Part shown: piece by piece, positions 27,525 through 36,988 of the stretch
How the letters are laid out: each line of letters opens with the position of its first letter
Numbering within the stretch: the first letter of the stretch is position 1
Origin: Cupriavidus sp. UYMMa02A
GTDB lineage: Bacteria; Pseudomonadota; Gammaproteobacteria; Burkholderiales; Burkholderiaceae
Assembly: GCA_001725945.1 (NCBI GenBank)
Contig: LRMT01000303.1
Location: 1 to 44,647 of the forward strand
DNA: 44,647 nucleotides
Direction: 5' to 3'
Program-made: the position numbers and the translations under genes
Notes under the pieces: generated by a model
The model's input: the letters and a program-made list of their open reading frames with translations, nothing else
The model's database searches: none
What the model was told of the DNA's origin: nothing

Positions 27525-27546
27525 GCCGCGCTCGCTGGAGCGCGGC
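27525..27546 (-). terminator. Hairpin terminator after acyl-CoA synthetase operon
   Basis: GCCGCGCTC and GAGCGCGGC form a 9-base stem with a 4-base loop. Read on the minus strand it is followed by ACTTTAG, a short T-run. It lies 20 bases past the stop of the acyl-CoA synthetase gene (27567) and is placed to end the long minus-strand operon. Confidence 0.6.
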
Positions 27547-27566
27547 CTGTCTCGCCAAACCGGACG

Positions 27567-29705
27567 TCACCCCTTCCGCTCGATCAGCCCATCGACCCCC
27601 ACGATGCGGTCCGCCGTGCAGATCAGCGGATTCACATCGAACTCGGCAATCACGTCGCGCTGGTCGGCCGCGAACTCGGACAGGCTGGCGATGACCTCCG
27701 CCAGACGCTCCATGTCCACGCCCGCAGCGCCACGGAAGCCCTTGAGCAGCGCGACGCCGCGCAGGCGCTCCAGCATCTCGCGCGCCTGTTGCGGCGAGCA
27801 CGGTGCGATCGTGGCTACCGTGTCCTGCATCAGCTCGACCATTACGCCACCCAGGCCGACCACCAGCAGCGCGCCAAGGTGCGGATCGACGCGGGCGCCG
27901 ACCAGGATCTCGACACCGGCCGGTACCTGGCTCTGCACCAGCACACCATTGATGCGGTCATCCGTCGTCACCTTGCGGGCGTTTGCCATTACCTCGCGGT
28001 AAGCGACGGCGACTTCCTCTGCCGACTTCAGGCCGAGACGAATCACACCGGCCTCCGATTTGTGCGGGATGGCCGGACTTTCGACCTTCAGCACCACCGG
28101 ATAGCCGCACGCGCCGGCGGCCCGGACAGCGGCGTCCTCGCTGGCGGCCAGCGATTCCCCAACCACCGGCACGCCATACAGCGCAAGTACGTCCTTGGCC
28201 TCGCGCTCGGTCAGCGTGGCCGATGGTGCAGCGAGGATGCGGGCGCGGGCATCCGCCGCTACCGACGCGTGCGTCAGCCGCGGCGCGTTTGCCGTCTGGC
28301 GCGACAAGAGCCACTGCTCGCGCTGGTGCCACGCGGCCAGTGCCGCGAAGCAGTGCGACACGGAGCGGAACAGCGCCAGTCGCGGCAGCGCTTCGGTCTC
28401 GCGCGACTCCGGCCCTTCCATCCAGTTCGACATCCACAGGCCGCACGCCATCTTGCCGTGCTTCACCGCGAGGTCGTTGAAGACTTCGAAGCGGCGGCCG
28501 TTGCCCTCGCCCGTCACCACCAGCGGCACGACTGCCGCGCCATAGGACGGATCCGCGAAAACCGCGTCGCCGCACTGGATGAACGAGTCGAAGTTGTTGG
28601 CCGCCTGTGCCGTCAGGTCGCATGGGTTGCGCGCTGCGCCGAAGTCCGGGATGTGCGATTCGAGCACGGCACGTGTGGCGTCGCACGGCTGCGGCAGCGG
28701 CACGCCAAAGCGCTCGGCCTCGTCCGCGGCGACAATGCCGGCGCCTCCCGAACCCGAGACGATCGCCACGCCGGTCGCGGTCGGACGCGGTGCCTTGGCG
28801 AAGAACACCGTGGTTGGCACCAGTTGCTCGATCGTTTCCACCTGCACCACGCCCGCCTCGCGCAGCGCCGTGCTGTAGGCACGGTCGGACCCTGCCATGG
28901 AGCCAGTATGCGACATGGCCGCCGCCGCACCTGCCTCGCCGCGCGCCATCTTGTAGACCACCAGTGGCTTGCCGGCTTGCGCGCACAGCTCGGCGGCACG
29001 GATGATGCGGCTCGCGTCGGACAGACCCTCGAACACGCACGCAATCGCCGCGCATGCCGGATCGCCAGCCATATAGGCGATCTGGTCTGCCACGTCGATG
29101 TCGCATGCATTGCCGCACGAGAAAACGTGGCTGAACGCGGTCCCGTGGTTGGCCGCCTGCTCCAGCGCGAACGCCAGCGCGCCGGACTGGCTCACCAGCC
29201 CGATGGCATGCTGCGGCAGCGCACCCTCGCGGGCGGGGAGCGCCGTGAAGGACACCATCGCGTTGTTGATGTAGTTGGCATAGCCGATGGTATTGGGACC
29301 AAGCAGGCGCACGCCGCTTTCCCTGGCAATGTCCACCAGCCGCGCCTGGTCGGCGGCCTTCTCCGGATTACCGGTCTCGGCATAGCCCGACGCGAACAGC
29401 ACCACGCCGCCCACGCCCAGGCGGGCGCACTCGCGCACGATGGGCTCGACCGTGTCGCGCCCGGTGGCGATAAGCACGCAGTCCGGCACCTCCGGCAGTG
29501 CGGAAAGCGAGGGGTAGCAGCGTTCCCCGTTGATGTCCTCGTAGCGCGGGTTGACCAGCAGCACCTTGCCGTCGAACTGCCGCAGGTTCGTCATCGAGCG
29601 GCCGGCGAAGGCCTTCTCATTGGGCGTCGCCCCGACCACCGCGATGGATCGCGGATGGAAGGTTCGGCGCAGTTCCTCGTGGGTAAAAAGTTTGCGCGGC
29701 GACAT
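27567..29705 (-). CDS. NDP-forming acyl-CoA synthetase, fused alpha-beta type (intact)
   Basis: This intact 712-residue protein is the second acetate-CoA-ligase (ADP-forming)-like enzyme of the window. Domains in order: CoA-binding (RSIAVVGATPNEKAFAG, LLGPNTIGYANY), ligase-CoA (VSQSGALAFALEQ), the probable phosphohistidine in AMSHTGSMAGSD, a middle linker, and an ATP-grasp domain from about residue 490 (ILAAPSATLTEREAKDVL, HKSEAGVIRLGL, EFDVNPLICTADRIVGVDG). It converts a carboxylic acid and CoA, with ATP or GTP, to the thioester (or the reverse). It is the last metabolic gene of the minus-strand operon. It shares only family-level similarity with the protein at 20664-22823 and no lyase gene is attached to it. 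Confidence 0.9.
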   Translation of the reverse strand: MSPRKLFTHEELRRTFHPRSIAVVGATPNEKAFAGRSMTNLRQFDGKVLLVNPRYEDINGERCYPSLSALPEVPDCVLIATGRDTVEPIVRECARLGVGGVVLFASGYAETGNPEKAADQARLVDIARESGVRLLGPNTIGYANYINNAMVSFTALPAREGALPQHAIGLVSQSGALAFALEQAANHGTAFSHVFSCGNACDIDVADQIAYMAGDPACAAIACVFEGLSDASRIIRAAELCAQAGKPLVVYKMARGEAGAAAAMSHTGSMAGSDRAYSTALREAGVVQVETIEQLVPTTVFFAKAPRPTATGVAIVSGSGGAGIVAADEAERFGVPLPQPCDATRAVLESHIPDFGAARNPCDLTAQAANNFDSFIQCGDAVFADPSYGAAVVPLVVTGEGNGRRFEVFNDLAVKHGKMACGLWMSNWMEGPESRETEALPRLALFRSVSHCFAALAAWHQREQWLLSRQTANAPRLTHASVAADARARILAAPSATLTEREAKDVLALYGVPVVGESLAASEDAAVRAAGACGYPVVLKVESPAIPHKSEAGVIRLGLKSAEEVAVAYREVMANARKVTTDDRINGVLVQSQVPAGVEILVGARVDPHLGALLVVGLGGVMVELMQDTVATIAPCSPQQAREMLERLRGVALLKGFRGAAGVDMERLAEVIASLSEFAADQRDVIAEFDVNPLICTADRIVGVDGLIERKG

Positions 29706-29712
29706 GTCTATC

Positions 29713-30489
29713 TCAGCTCGTCAGGTGGAAGCCGCCGTTCACGCCGAGGTGCTGGCCCAGCACGTAGCCGGCAGCGTCCGACAGCAGGAAGGCGATCGGG
29801 CTGGCCACTTCTTCGGGCTGTGCCCAGCGGCCCATTGGAATCATGGCGAGGTAGGTGTCGCGGAAGCGGTCACTGCGGATGGTCTCGGTCATCGGCGTCT
29901 CCACCATGCCCAGGCAGATGGTGTTCGTGCGCACGCCGTACTTGCCCCACTCGCGTGCGGCGGCCATCGTCATGCCGAGCATGCCGGCCTTGGCCGAAGC
30001 GTAGTTGATCTGGCCGATGGAGCCGCGACGGCCTGCTTCGGACGAGATGTTGACGATCGAGCCGCTGACCTTCTCGCCGTTCTTCGCACGCTCGACGAGG
30101 CGCGAGCCCACCGCCTGAAGCCACAGGAAAGCGCCCGTCAGGTGGCAGTCGATCACTTCGTTCCAGGTCTTCAGCGTCATGTTCTCGATCATCGCGGCGC
30201 GCACGATGCCGGCGCAGTTGACCAGTCCGTCGACCTTGCCGAAGCGCGACACGGCGTGCTCGACCGAGGCCGAAACGAAGTCCGGGTCCGCCACGTTGCC
30301 GACATAGGCCTGCACGTGGTCGGGATGCTCGGCAGCGAGCGCCTGGATGGGCTCAGCCTTCAGGTCTACCACGCAGACCTTGGCGCCCAGCCTGAGCGCA
30401 AGTACGGCGGTGGCATGGCCCACCCCCTGCGCGGCGCCGGTGACGATGATGACCTTGCCGGCCAGGGACATAAGGTTGTTGTCGGACAT
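29713..30489 (-). CDS. Short-chain dehydrogenase/reductase
   Basis: This intact 258-residue SDR has the cofactor motif TGAAQGVG (residues 18-25), NCAG at 91-94 and the catalytic Ser150, Tyr163 and Lys167 (YASAK). The ending VLGQHLGVNGGFHLTS is standard for the family. The ATG at 30489 is preceded by gagga on the minus strand. It lies seven bases upstream of the acyl-CoA synthetase gene and follows an acyl-CoA dehydrogenase gene, so it probably oxidises a hydroxyacyl-CoA intermediate of the same pathway. The substrate cannot be read from sequence. Confidence 0.92.
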   Translation of the reverse strand: MSDNNLMSLAGKVIIVTGAAQGVGHATAVLALRLGAKVCVVDLKAEPIQALAAEHPDHVQAYVGNVADPDFVSASVEHAVSRFGKVDGLVNCAGIVRAAMIENMTLKTWNEVIDCHLTGAFLWLQAVGSRLVERAKNGEKVSGSIVNISSEAGRRGSIGQINYASAKAGMLGMTMAAAREWGKYGVRTNTICLGMVETPMTETIRSDRFRDTYLAMIPMGRWAQPEEVASPIAFLLSDAAGYVLGQHLGVNGGFHLTS

Positions 30490-30556
30490 GGTGGAATCTC
30501 CTCTCTGAGTATTGGAGTGGTTCGGGGGTTGGAGAGATGCGGCGATGAGGCCGGGA

Positions 30557-31654
30557 TTAGTCGGCACGCCCTTCGAGGCGACCCAAGTGGTATTGCATGT
30601 CGCCATGCAACTGGTCGAGCACGAGGATGCGGCGGAGGTAGTGGCCCACCGCGTACTCCTCTGTCATGCCAATGCCGCCGTGCATCTGAATGGCTTCCTG
30701 GCAGACCTGCCGCGCATGGCGCGTGATGAAAGCCTTGGCGACATGCGAGGGCACCGTGGCACCGGTCAGGTCGTTGCGGCCGGCCAGCGCGAGCGCCAGA
30801 GACACCGACAGGCTGCGGCTCTGCTCCAGCGCCACAAGCATGTCGACTGCACGGTGCTGGAGCGCCTGGTTCGAGCCGATCAGGCGGCCGAACTGCTTGC
30901 GTGTCTTCAGGTAGCTCACGGTGAGGGAATACGCCGTGTCCATCGCGCCGACCATTTCGGAGCAGGCCGCGCTGATGCCGGTGTCCAGCAGCCGTTGCAG
31001 CAGCGCCGGAGTGAGCGTGCCAAGCCGCTCGCCTTCGGCGTCGTCCAGCGTTAGGTCTGCCACGGGCGTGCCGTCGATCAGGCGGCCACCGGCCAGGCTC
31101 ACGCCCGTGGCACGGGCATTGATCAGGAAGAGCTGGATGCCTTCATTCGGCGCCTGCGCCGTCACCAGCAAGTAGTCCGCCCCAGTGCCATGCAGCACGC
31201 AAGGCTTGCGGCCATACAGGCGCCAGCCGTCGATCCCATGGGCAGCGTGCATGGCGACGCGGCACGGCACGGCCTCGCCGTGCGCCCAGGCCACTTGCAG
31301 TTCGCCGCGCGCAATCTGTGGCAACAGCTTGGCCTGCTGCGTCGGCGAGCCGAGGCAGTCGATGGCCGTGGACGCCATCACAACGGTGCCGTGATAGGGT
31401 TCAAGCGACAGGCACTTGCCCAGCGCCTCGGAGACGACCATGTGGTCCACCGCATCGCCGCCGAAGCCGCCGTGCGCCTCTGGCATCGCCGCGGCGGTCA
31501 CGCCGAGTTCCGCCAGGCGCGCCCACACCTCTGGCGAGTGGCCGGGTTCGTTCGCCACGTATTGCTGGCGGTGTCCGAAGTCGTATTCGCGGGCCAGCAG
31601 CCGCGCCAGGCTGTCCTGCAGTTGCTGCTGGACGTCGTTCAGTTGCAGGTTCAT
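30557..31654 (-). CDS. Acyl-CoA dehydrogenase-like subunit (no canonical Glu)
   Basis: This intact 365-residue protein has the acyl-CoA dehydrogenase fold: LGVTAAAMPEAHGGFGG, the middle domain, RKQFGRLIGSNQALQHR, and IQMHGGIGMTEEYAVGHYLRR. In the C-terminal region where most family members have the catalytic Glu (EGTxEIQ), this protein has a divergent VLDQLHGDM segment. Its start overlaps the stop of the next upstream dehydrogenase gene in an ATGA junction (31651-31654). Coupled, divergent pairs like this form alpha2beta2 enzymes in steroid and related side-chain degradation, and I infer the same here. The two are likely one heteromeric enzyme acting on a bulky or cyclic acyl-CoA. Confidence 0.88.
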   Translation of the reverse strand: MNLQLNDVQQQLQDSLARLLAREYDFGHRQQYVANEPGHSPEVWARLAELGVTAAAMPEAHGGFGGDAVDHMVVSEALGKCLSLEPYHGTVVMASTAIDCLGSPTQQAKLLPQIARGELQVAWAHGEAVPCRVAMHAAHGIDGWRLYGRKPCVLHGTGADYLLVTAQAPNEGIQLFLINARATGVSLAGGRLIDGTPVADLTLDDAEGERLGTLTPALLQRLLDTGISAACSEMVGAMDTAYSLTVSYLKTRKQFGRLIGSNQALQHRAVDMLVALEQSRSLSVSLALALAGRNDLTGATVPSHVAKAFITRHARQVCQEAIQMHGGIGMTEEYAVGHYLRRILVLDQLHGDMQYHLGRLEGRAD

Positions 31655-32789
31655 GACAGGTCGAGCACGGTGGCGGAAAGGATGTTCTTCTGCACCTCGG
31701 TGCTGCCGCCGAAGATCGAGACAGCTCGCGAGTACAGGTACGACTTGGTGAGCGATCCGGTGTCCGCCCGCAGCGAGGCAGGAGCGGTCATGCGGCAGAT
31801 CAGGTCGGTAATGGCCTGGAAAATCTCGCTGCCGCGCGCCTTGAGCATCGGCGACAGCTTCATGTCGGCGTGCCCGCCATGCATGCGGAACTGCGTGACT
31901 TCGAGCGCATGAAGATCGGCCTCGATCAGCGCGATCTGGCTCCGATACGCGGCCAGCGTCGACGCCGGGTACCCCTCGCCTTCCAGCGTTTGCAGCAACG
32001 CCCTGGCGCAGGCCACGCGTTCCTTGTTGCGGCCGATTCCGGCGATATAGGCGCGCTCATGGCCGAGCAGGAACTTGGCATAGTCCCAGCCCTTGTTCTC
32101 TTCGCCAACCAGGTTGGTGGCGGGCACGCGAACGTTGTCGAAGAACACTTCGTTCAGGCTGTGGCGGCCGTCGATGCTGATGATCGGGCGCACGGTCACG
32201 CCCGGCGTCTTCAGGTCGATCAGCAGGAACGAGATGCCGGCCTGCTTCTTCACCGCGTTGGCGTCGGTGCGGACCAGGCAGAACACCCAGTCCGAATAAT
32301 GCGCCTGGCTCGTCCAGATCTTCTGGCCATTGACCACGTACTCGTCGCCCTCGCGCACGGCGCTGGTCTTCAGCGAAGCAAGGTCGGACCCCGAGCCGGG
32401 TTCCGAGAAGCCCTGGCAGACCTGGATGTCGGCGTTCAGCAGCTTCGGCAGGAAGTACTCGCGCTGCGCATCGGAGCCGAAGTGGATGATGACCGGTCCC
32501 AGCATCGTGATGTTGAAGATATGCGGGGGCGGCGCCGGCGCGGCGGCGCACTCGTCGGCGAATATCTGTTGCTCGGCGGCATCCCAGCCGGCGCCGCCGA
32601 ATGCCTTCGGCCACGCGGGCGCCCCCAGCCGCGCCGGTTCAGCGCGCGTTGCCAGAGTTCGGTGTCGGCCTTGGAGGCAAAGCCGCCGGCGCGCAGGCGC
32701 TGGCGCATGTCGTCGGGCAGGTTGGCAGCGATGAAGTCGCGCACTTCCTGCCAGAACGCCTTGTGCGCTTCGGAGTAAAGCAAGTCCAT
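31651..32789 (-). CDS. Acyl-CoA dehydrogenase, large-type partner subunit
   Basis: This protein, about 379 residues after correction, belongs to the FadE-like acyl-CoA dehydrogenases: QGFSEPGSGSDLASL (FAD contact), GQKIWTSQAHYSDW, ISFLLIDLKTPGVTVRPI, and the C-terminal SIFGGSTEVQKNIL. The canonical EGT position reads GGS, so the base must lie elsewhere, as in this subgroup. One G is missing from a run near 32624 (ggctgggggcg for ggctggggggcg). It is translationally coupled to the shorter dehydrogenase-like gene at 30557 and is probably its heteromer partner. It closely resembles the protein at 41172-42367. Confidence 0.88.
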
Positions 32790-32805
32790 GTCAATCCTCT
32801 TTCGT

Positions 32806-33574
32806 TCAGCAGCCCTTGAACGCGGGCTGCCGCTTCTCGGCGAAGGCCCGCAGGCCCTCTGTCATGTCGTAGGAACGCTGGTGGTGGCGCAGCTCCAGCA
32901 ATTCGTGGCGCAGGGCGTCGGCCAGGGTCTTGTCCGCAGCCTCGGCTGCCACGCGCTTCATGCGAGCCAGCACCAGCGGGCTCCTGGCTGCGAGCAGTTC
33001 GCCCACGGCCTGCGCGCGGGCCGCGAGCCCGGCGTCGGCCACGACTTCGTTGACCAGCCCGTAGTGCGCCATCTGCGCGGCGGTGAAGCTGGCGCCGGTG
33101 AACAGCAGCCAGCGCGCCACGTTGGCTGGCACCTTGCGCGGCAGCACCGCCGCGCCGCCCGCGCCGGGGAAGACGCCAAGTTGGAATGGGCGTCGCCCAG
33201 CTTCGCGCTCTCGGCGGCGAGGACGAGGTCGCAGGCCATCACGGTCTCGAGGCCGCCCGCCAGCGCCAGCCCATTCACGGCGGCGATTACCGGCTTCGGA
33301 AAGGCGCGCAGCGTATCGACGAAGCAGACGACCATGTCGAGGAAGTCGGGCTCGCCAGTGACCGACGGCTCGGCCACTTCTTTCAGGTCGGCCCCGGCGC
33401 AAAGGCGCGGCCGCTGCCGGTCAGCACGACCACGCGCACGGCGGCGTCGTCGCGCCACGCGTTGAGCTGCGCGGTCATGGCGGCGGCCATCTCGCGGTTC
33501 AGGCTGTTCATGGCGGTCGCCCGGTCCATGACCAGCCAGCCGACCGCGTTCTCGATGCGATGCTGAAGGCTCAT
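32806..33574 (-). CDS. Enoyl-CoA hydratase/isomerase
   Basis: This crotonase-family protein has about 256 residues. It shows GSGRAFAPGADLKEV (first oxyanion-hole strand), VNGLALAGGLETVMACDLVLA (second), and NLGVFPGAGGAAVLPRKV. In that region many hydratases have a second Glu, here replaced by a small residue. Two bases are missing, near 33391 (ggggccgac for gggggccgac on the minus strand) and near 33180 (aacttggc for aaccttggc). The ATG at 33574 lies 10 bases after the thiolase stop, so they share a transcript. It hydrates or isomerises the enoyl-CoA made by the dehydrogenases of this operon. Confidence 0.88.
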
Positions 33575-33584
33575 GCCACGCTCC

Positions 33585-34763
33585 TCAGCACAGTTCCAGG
33601 CCAACGGCGGTCGCCTCGCCGCCGCCCAGGCACAGGCTGGCGAGACCGCGCTTGAGGCCGCGATGCCTCAGCGCATGGACCAGCGTTACGAGCAGCCGCG
33701 CGCCAGTGGCCCCGACCGGATGGCCGAGCGCGCAGGCGCCGCCATTGACGTTCAGCCGGTCGTGGCCAATGCCCAGCTCGTCCAGCGCGATCATCGTCAC
33801 CACGGCGAACGCCTCGTTGACTTCATAAAGATCGACGTCGCGCGCGGTCCAGCCGGCCTTGTCGAACACGCGGCGGGCGGCGAGCACGGGCGCATCGGCA
33901 AACTGCTGCGGCGGGTTGGCATGCGTGGCGTGGGCGACGATGCGGGCCAGTGGCGTTCGCCCGTGCCGCATGGCGTCGCTCTCGCGCATCAGCACAAGCG
34001 CGGCGGCGCCGTCGGAGATCGACGACGCGTTGCCGGCCGTCACCGAACCGCCGTCGCGGAACACGGCCTTCAGCTTCGGCAGACGGGCGGCATCGCACTG
34101 GCCCGGCGTCTCGTCCGCGGCAAACTCGCCACCGCGCTTGAGGGCCACCGGCACGATCTCGTCGCGGAAGCGGCCTTCGGTCACAGCGGCCTGCGCCCGC
34201 AGCAGGCTCTCGCGGGCATAGGTGTCCTGTGCTTCACGGCCGATGCCGCGTACCTCGGCGGCGAGGTCGGCGTAGTAGCCCATCAGGTGGCCCTCATAGG
34301 CGTCCTCCAGCCCGTCGCAGTACATATGGTCGAGGAACTGGCCGTGCCCGAGGCGGTAGCCGTGGCGCCCGCGCGGGACGATATACGGCGCGTTGGTCAT
34401 CGACTCCATGCCCCCCGCCACCGCCACGTTGCAGGAGCCGGCGAGCAGCATGTCATGCGCCAGCATCACCGACTTCATGCCGGAGCCGCACATCTTGCTC
34501 AGGGTAGTGGCCGGCGTCGACGTGGGCAGCCCCGCGCCGAGCACCGCTTGCCGCGCCGGCGCCTGGCCGACGTTGGCGAACAGGCACAGGCCCATGATGG
34601 CTTCGTCGACCGATACCGGATCGACGCCCGCCTGTGCCACGGCGGCACGGATGGCGATGGCCCCGAGCTCCGGCGCCTTGAACGCCGCAAGCGCGCCGTT
34701 GAACGCCCCGATGGGCGTGCGCTTCGCGCCGACAATGACGATGGAATCCTTCGAGTTCTGCAT
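33585..34763 (-). CDS. Thiolase (acetyl-CoA C-acyltransferase)
   Basis: This intact 392-residue thiolase cleaves a 3-oxoacyl-CoA with CoA, releasing acetyl-CoA or propionyl-CoA and a shortened acyl-CoA. The three catalytic residues are in place: Cys92 in LSKMCGSGMKS, His348 in ACALGHPVGATG, and Cys378 in SLCLGGGEA. These are essentially the positions of the Zoogloea thiolase residues Cys89, His348 and Cys378. NEAFAVV and the GGMESMTNAPY motif are also present. It lies in the minus-strand operon between the dehydrogenases (upstream) and the enoyl-CoA hydratase (downstream) and would complete the beta-oxidation-like cycle. Confidence 0.94.
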   Translation of the reverse strand: MQNSKDSIVIVGAKRTPIGAFNGALAAFKAPELGAIAIRAAVAQAGVDPVSVDEAIMGLCLFANVGQAPARQAVLGAGLPTSTPATTLSKMCGSGMKSVMLAHDMLLAGSCNVAVAGGMESMTNAPYIVPRGRHGYRLGHGQFLDHMYCDGLEDAYEGHLMGYYADLAAEVRGIGREAQDTYARESLLRAQAAVTEGRFRDEIVPVALKRGGEFAADETPGQCDAARLPKLKAVFRDGGSVTAGNASSISDGAAALVLMRESDAMRHGRTPLARIVAHATHANPPQQFADAPVLAARRVFDKAGWTARDVDLYEVNEAFAVVTMIALDELGIGHDRLNVNGGACALGHPVGATGARLLVTLVHALRHRGLKRGLASLCLGGGEATAVGLELC

Positions 34764-34770
34764 AGTGTCC

Positions 34771-35784
34771 TCAGGCATGGTGCGCAAGCCGGGTGCGCGC
34801 GAAATCGAGAATGACCTGGCTCGACGCGCTGTCCTGCGCGAACAGGGCGTCGCCCAGCAGCGTCGCGCAATACGACTCGCTGCCGGCCACGCTGCGCCCC
34901 TCGTGCAGGCGGCGGGTAAAGAGGCCCAGCGCCAGTTCCTCGGTGATGCCGATGGCGCCATGCACCTGCATGGGCGATGGCCGCCACACGCTCGCCGGCC
35001 TCGCAGGCGCGCAGCTTGGCCGACGCGGCGCGCAGCGGGTCGGGCAGATAGCCGTCGGCCGCACAGCCCAGCCGCGCGGCGAACACCGCAGAACTCGCCT
35101 GCTCCGCCATCACGCTCAGTTCCTGCTGCATGGCCTGGAACTGGCTGATGGCGCGGCCGAACTGCTGCCGGTCGTGACGTAGGCGATGCTCATCGCCAGC
35201 ACGCGCTGCATGGCACCGGCCATGCCGGCGGCGTGGGCAGCGTTGCAGAGCGCGACGATGTCCGCACTGTCTTCACGGAAGCGGAATACCGCCGCATCCG
35301 CCGACTGCCATTGGAGCGACGCCGATGCCTGTGGCCGGTAGATGCCCGGCGTGCGCATGGCGGCGCTGGCCGGCAGCAGCAGCCATTCTCCGCGCCACTG
35401 CGTCAGTACGAGATCGGCCAGCGCGCCGCCCGGCACGTTCCGGCAGACGATGTGCTGGCCGCCGGCGGCAGCGCAAGCGATGGCAATGCACTCGCCCGCG
35501 CTCTGGCGCCCCGCCTTGGCCAGCATGGCGCGGGCCATGGCGGTCTCGGCGAACGGATGGCTCATGCCGGCACGGCCGGCGGCGAGGAATAGCGGGAACG
35601 CCTCGGGCAGCGACAGCCCTGCACCGCCGCATTCGGCGGGCACAAGCGCGTCGGTGTAGCCAAGGGCATCGATGGCGGCCCACTGCGCCGCGGCGCCTTC
35701 GCCGGCTTCGCAGCGGCGCACCGCCTCGTCGGCGCACAGGTCGGCGAGCGCGCGCTCGAAGCCTTCCAGGAGGGAATCAGTCAT
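34771..35784 (-). CDS. Acyl-CoA dehydrogenase-like subunit (second pair)
   Basis: This protein of about 337 residues is a short acyl-CoA dehydrogenase-like subunit: LVPAECGGAGLSLPEAFPLF, the middle domain, RQQFGRAISQFQAMQQ and VHGAIGITEELALGL. It lacks the C-terminal EGTxEIQ glutamate motif. The frame changes near 35172 (missing base: acgaccggc for acgacccggc on the minus strand) and near 34973. The second is better explained by one extra base (gcccatg for gccatg), unlike most breaks in this window. It follows the gene at 35805 by 20 bases and is probably its heteromeric partner, forming the second such pair in the operon. Confidence 0.83.
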
Positions 35785-35804
35785 AGCAGGTATCCGGTTA
35801 TGTC

Positions 35805-36968
35805 TTAGCGAAGCCCGAGCGAACGCGCGATGATGCCGCGCAGGATCTGGCGCGTGCCGCCACGCAGGGAGAAGCTCGGGCAAAGCTGCGTGATGTAGGC
35901 AATGGCGCGCTGCAACGGCTCCGACGGCTGGAAATCCGGCATCTGCTCGATGGCCGCGGCGATCCAGCCCGGCACGGTCTGTTCGAACTCGGTGCCGAGA
36001 TCCTTGACGTAGGCCGCATCAGTCTCCGGGTTCTGCCCCTTGTCGAGCAGGTCGGCCACGGCGAGCGACATGGCGCGCAGCGCGGCAAGGCGGCCGGCAA
36101 TGCGGCCGGCAATCGCCTTCACCCCATCCGGCACCGGCAGGCCCGAGGCGCGCACTTCGGCGAGCCAGGTCTCGGCCAGCAGCTGGCTGGTCAGGATGCG
36201 TTCCGGGCCGCTGCGCTCGAAGGCCAGCTCGGCGGTCACCTGCTTCCAGCCGGAGCCTTCCTCGCCGACGATTGCGTCGGCCGGCAGGTCCACGCCCTCG
36301 AACACGACTTCGCAGAAATGCGCGTCGCCGGCGAGGTCCTTGATGGGGCGATAGCTGATGCCGGGCAGACTCAGGTCGATCAGAACCTGCGACAGGCCCT
36401 TGTGGCGGTCGCCGTGCTGGCCAGAGGTCCGCACCAGCGCGCACATGTACTGCGTGCGGTGTGCATTGGTTGTCCAGATCTTGCGGCCGTTCAGGCGCCA
36501 GCCGGTCTCGGTCCGCACAGCGCGGGTACGCACGCTGGAAAGGTCGGAGCCGGTGTCGGGCTCGCTCATGCCGATGCACATGAAGATCTCTCCGCGCACC
36601 ATGCGCGGAACGAAAAACTCGCGCTGTGCCGGCGTGCCGAACTTGAGGATCAGCGGCGCGGTCTGGCGGTCGGCAAACCAGTGGGCCGACACGGGCGCGC
36701 CGGCGGCAATCAGTTCCTCCACCAGTACGAAGCGGGCGAAGGCGCTACGGCCAGCACCGCCGTACTCTTTTGGCAGGGCAAGGCCGAGCCAGCCCTGCTT
36801 TGCCAGGGCGCGGCTGAAGTCGGCGTCGTAGCCCATCCAGGTGCGGGCGCGCACGTGCATCGGGACGTCGGCCAGCTGCTCTTCAAGGAACGCGCGAATC
36901 GGGGCGCGCAATGCTTCGTCCTCGGGCGGAATGGCGACGAGCGGCAGGGTTTCGAGGCTTGTAGTCAA
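35805..36968 (-). CDS. Acyl-CoA dehydrogenase, partner subunit (TTG start)
   Basis: This intact 387-residue protein is a large-type acyl-CoA dehydrogenase: LGLALPKEYGGAGRS, IGMSEPDTGSDLSSVR (FAD contact), GRKIWTTNAHRTQY, and the ending LRGGTRQILRGIIARS, where the common Glu motif is replaced by RGGT. There is no ATG at the expected place; a TTG at 36966-36968 with ggag six bases upstream gives MTTSLETLPLV and avoids the long unrelated N-terminal extension of the open frame. It is followed by a shorter dehydrogenase-like gene, probably the second subunit. The CoA-transferase gene ends 20 bases upstream, so the acid it activates may be the substrate of this pair. Confidence 0.88.
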   Translation of the reverse strand: MTTSLETLPLVAIPPEDEALRAPIRAFLEEQLADVPMHVRARTWMGYDADFSRALAKQGWLGLALPKEYGGAGRSAFARFVLVEELIAAGAPVSAHWFADRQTAPLILKFGTPAQREFFVPRMVRGEIFMCIGMSEPDTGSDLSSVRTRAVRTETGWRLNGRKIWTTNAHRTQYMCALVRTSGQHGDRHKGLSQVLIDLSLPGISYRPIKDLAGDAHFCEVVFEGVDLPADAIVGEEGSGWKQVTAELAFERSGPERILTSQLLAETWLAEVRASGLPVPDGVKAIAGRIAGRLAALRAMSLAVADLLDKGQNPETDAAYVKDLGTEFEQTVPGWIAAAIEQMPDFQPSEPLQRAIAYITQLCPSFSLRGGTRQILRGIIARSLGLR

Positions 36969-36988
36969 GTGAAGCTCCGGAAATGGCG

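Noticed and set aside
27789..30008. Open frame of 739 codons on the plus strand
   Set aside because: It lies antisense to the intact acyl-CoA synthetase and SDR genes; the translation is Arg/His-rich with no domain. Shadow frame.
33573..34814. Open frame of 413 codons on the plus strand
   Set aside because: Antisense to the thiolase gene, which has all three catalytic residues in place.
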